Assembly (NCBI GenBank): GCA_031278675.1
Contig: JAITJY010000023.1
Coordinates: 1-7,010 of the forward strand
Reading direction: 5' to 3'
From: Bifidobacteriaceae bacterium
GTDB taxonomy: Bacteria; Actinomycetota; Actinomycetes; Actinomycetales; WQXJ01
Length of the DNA: 7,010 nt
In this document: piece after piece, positions 5,113-7,010 of the stretch
How the letters are laid out: each line of letters opens with the position of its first letter
How positions within the stretch are numbered: the stretch's first letter is position 1
Notes under the pieces: model-generated
What the model was told of the DNA's origin: nothing
Database searches by the model: none
The model's input: only the letters and a program-made list of their open reading frames with translations
Made by a program: the position numbers and the translations under genes

Positions 5113-7010
5113 CTACGTCCCGGACATCAGCGCGCGGACCAAGGATAACGCGCCTTGTTTGGATAACACCTGGTTCGCATTGCCGCATTTTGGGGACTGG
5201 ATGCAAGAGGGACAGCCTTCAGCGCAATTGCACGCCTCCAGGCGGGCCGCCACGGCCGCAATCAATTCGGTGTGACGGTGATAGGCCCGCTCGGCGAACC
5301 CTGCCCCGCCCGGCACTGCGTCATGGATGAAGATGGTCGCCGCGCCCGTGTCGGCGTGAAGCGCCGCCGACAATCCGCCCAAATCCCATCGGTCACACGT
5401 TGCGAGCAGCGGCAGCAGCCCAATCGCGGCGTGTTCCGCCGCGTGCAGCGCCCCGGGCACCTGGTCTGCGGCTAGGCCGGCCGCTTCCAGCGTCTCGGCG
5501 GGCACTGTCACCCAAGTAGCGGCAGTCCGCAGCGAAGAACTGGGCATGTCCAGCGGGACTGTGTCAATGTAGTTGCTGATCCCCGCAGGCCCCGTTCCGC
5601 CCCCAGCCGATCCCCCGCCCCCAGCCGATCCCCCGACCCCAGCCGATCCTCCGACCCCAGCCGATCCTCCGCCCCCAGCCGAGCCCCCGACCCCAGGCCC
5701 CGGCCCCGCTGGCCCGCCAGCCGTCCCCGCTCCGGCCCCAACCGGCACGCCGCCAGGCTGCCCCACGGCATCGGACTGCGAACCGTCACCCTGCTGCCCG
5801 CCGCCCGCGTCCGCTCCGGCCCCAAGCGGTACGCCGCCAGGCTGCCCCACGGCATCGGACTGCGAACCGTCACCCTGCTCCCCGCCAGCCATCCCCGCTC
5901 CGGCCCCAAGCGGCACGCCGCCAGGCTGCCCCACGGCATCGGACTGCGAACCGTCACCCTGCTGCCCGGCGCCCGCGTCCGCCACCTGACCAGGCCCGGC
6001 GCCGCGCTGGGCGGCGGCCTGACGCAAACGCATGTAGCCGACCACCTGGGAACTCACGTCAACTGTCCCGAAATGCCAGGTCGCAGGCGGTTCAACTGCG
6101 GCCGAGAGTTCTTCGACCACGCTCACGGAACTCTGGCTCAGAGGCATTGTGCGGTAGGCGACCTTCGCACCGTCGAGGGTGGCGATGCCGCCCGTCAGGT
6201 CAAGGTCGCTCACCAAGAACGTGGCGCCCTGATGGAGATAGACGGCGCCGGGGTGCGCCACGGCAGGCGCCCGGCTGGCGTCCACTGTGCCCAAGACCCG
6301 ACCGGTCGACCCTTCCACCATCTGAATCAGCCCACCACCAGACCCCCGCAGGTCGGTCAGCGCGGCAGCCCGCTCCGGCAACACCCAAAACCAGGTATCG
6401 CCGCGCCGCCGCAACGCCCCCGTTAGACCCAATGACTGCAAGATTTCGGGAGCGCCTGGGTCGAATCTGGCGGCCTCGGCCACGCTCAGCGGTAGCTCGG
6501 ACGCCGCCGCGGCCAAATGCGGCGCCATCACATACGGGTTAGAAGGGTCGAACACACTTGCCTCCAGAGGCGCGCCCACCACGGTCTCCGGATGCTCAGC
6601 GATGTAGCAATCCAACGGGTCCGTGCCGGCGATCCACACCGCCAGGCCGTCCAACCCGGCACGGCCGGAGCGTCCCGCCTGCTGGCGCAACGCCACCACC
6701 GTCCCCGGCCAGCCCGCGATCAGCACCGCGTCGAGCCCCGCCACATCGATCCCCAATTCCAGCGCCGATGTCGAAACCAGCCCCAGCAGCGACCCGTTCC
6801 GTAAGCGTTTCTCCAGGTCACGGCGCTCTTCCGGCAAGTAGCCGCCCCGGTATGTGGCGATCCGTCCCCCCGGGACGCCTTCCGCCAGCCCCCGGGCCTC
6901 CAATGCGACCGCCTCCGCCGCGTAGCGCGACCGGACAAACGCCACGGCCCGCGCCCCCCACCCCACCAAATACCCCAGCCAACGCGCAGCCGCCCAAGCG
7001 GCCCACCCGC
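5113..7010 (-). CDS. DEAH-box helicase with DUF1998, helicase/secretion neighbourhood type (5' end outside window)
   Basis: 631 residues plus two bases; the frame is open to the right edge, so the N-terminal ATPase lobe (motifs I-III) lies outside. Seen: motif IV-like RAVAFVRSR; motif V STSALELGID (6745-6774); motif VI QQAGRSGRAG (6655-6684), the core of the second RecA lobe; then the DPSNPYVMAPHLAAAASELPL domain typical of Lhr/YprA-type helicases. At the C-terminus there is a Cys cluster CNCAEGCPSCIQSPKCGN (5185-5232), the zinc-binding end of DUF1998. Known: relatives (TIGR03817 family; MrfA/YprA in Bacillus subtilis) are 3'-5' DNA helicases, MrfA acting in mitomycin damage repair. Between VVGYMRLR (about 6023-6046) and VPLDMPSSSLRT (about 5535-5570) about 150 Gly/Ala-rich residues replace what is normally a short linker. 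The TTG at 6969 is internal, not the start. It is convergent with the TadE-like gene. Confidence 0.93.
   Translation of the reverse strand, partial: GWAAWAAARWLGYLVGWGARAVAFVRSRYAAEAVALEARGLAEGVPGGRIATYRGGYLPEERRDLEKRLRNGSLLGLVSTSALELGIDVAGLDAVLIAGWPGTVVALRQQAGRSGRAGLDGLAVWIAGTDPLDCYIAEHPETVVGAPLEASVFDPSNPYVMAPHLAAAASELPLSVAEAARFDPGAPEILQSLGLTGALRRRGDTWFWVLPERAAALTDLRGSGGGLIQMVEGSTGRVLGTVDASRAPAVAHPGAVYLHQGATFLVSDLDLTGGIATLDGAKVAYRTMPLSQSSVSVVEELSAAVEPPATWHFGTVDVSSQVVGYMRLRQAAAQRGAGPGQVADAGAGQQGDGSQSDAVGQPGGVPLGAGAGMAGGEQGDGSQSDAVGQPGGVPLGAGADAGGGQQGDGSQSDAVGQPGGVPVGAGAGTAGGPAGPGPGVGGSAGGGGSAGVGGSAGVGGSAGGGGSAGGGTGPAGISNYIDTVPLDMPSSSLRTAATWVTVPAETLEAAGLAADQVPGALHAAEHAAIGLLPLLATCDRWDLGGLSAALHADTGAATIFIHDAVPGGAGFAERAYHRHTELIAAVAARLEACNCAEGCPSCIQSPKCGNANQVLSKQGALSLVRALMSGT
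5601..5694 (-). repeat. 18-bp in-frame tandem repeat (five copies) in the helicase linker
   Basis: On the plus strand AGCCGA recurs at 5605, 5623, 5641, 5659 and 5677, exactly 18 bp apart. On the coding strand each unit gives six residues of the type GGSAGG or GGSAGV. This is a flexible Gly-Ser-Ala linker encoded by a short minisatellite. Confidence 0.9.
5729..5980 (-). repeat. 84-bp in-frame tandem repeat (three copies) in the helicase linker
   Basis: Units at 5729-5812, 5813-5896 and 5897-5980, marked by GCTCCGGCCCCA at the start of each. The central part from the CCAGGCTG to the TCACCCTGCT segment is identical in all three. Each encodes 28 residues of the type GDGSQSDAVGQPGGVPLGAG. The 84-bp period preserves the reading frame, so copy number could change without breaking the helicase. 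Confidence 0.95.

Noticed and set aside
5573..5989. Pro/Cys-rich 138-codon plus-strand frame opposite the helicase linker
   Set aside because: It exists only because the 84-bp and 18-bp repeats keep every frame open. It has no ribosome binding site and lies wholly antisense to the helicase.
6967..6969. TTG as start of the helicase
   Set aside because: The frame remains open and protein-like (GWAAWAAARWLGY) to position 7010, and the essential first RecA lobe would be missing, so the gene simply enters from outside the window.

Overview
The window is high-GC DNA from an actinobacterium (Actinomycetota). The evidence is a DtxR/IdeR-type iron box, an apparently leaderless start, and the 'helicase/secretion neighbourhood' typical of that phylum: small DUF4244 and TadE-like pilus genes converging on a DEAH-box helicase with a C-terminal DUF1998 region. 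The sequence does not let me name a genus.

Left part (1-1949): an iron-siderophore type substrate-binding lipoprotein (minus strand) and a class I SAM-dependent methyltransferase (plus strand) are divergently transcribed. One 19-bp iron box lies between them and overlaps promoter elements for both, so both are probably derepressed under iron limitation. The permease and ATPase partners of the binding protein would lie left of position 1, if linked.

Centre (1960-3684): an AAA_14/DUF4143 ATPase on the minus strand converges on the methyltransferase with a 10-bp gap. Its upstream region (3244-3684, no gene) holds an inverted repeat flanked by T-tracts on both strands and a G-rich minisatellite of 35-37 bp units. 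A weak hairpin follows, then the strong ribosome binding site of the pilus genes.

Right part (3685-7010): a DUF4244 Flp-pilin-like gene and a TadE gene overlap by one base. After a 230-bp non-coding gap containing a duplicated start region comes a second TadE-like gene. The motor genes (tadA, tadB, tadC) that normally precede DUF4244 are absent; the minisatellite and the AAA gene occupy their place. The helicase runs in from the right edge on the minus strand. Its N-terminal ATPase lobe lies outside the window, and it carries a glycine-rich expansion of about 150 residues built from two tandem repeats of 84 bp and 18 bp. Between the helicase and the TadE-like gene there is a short, probably decayed minus-strand reading frame.

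I see no CRISPR array, RNA gene, transposase or complete new defence system. The most notable signals are the shared iron box with an embedded -10 element, the two unrelated repeat expansions, the pilin genes without a motor, and the duplicated translation start.
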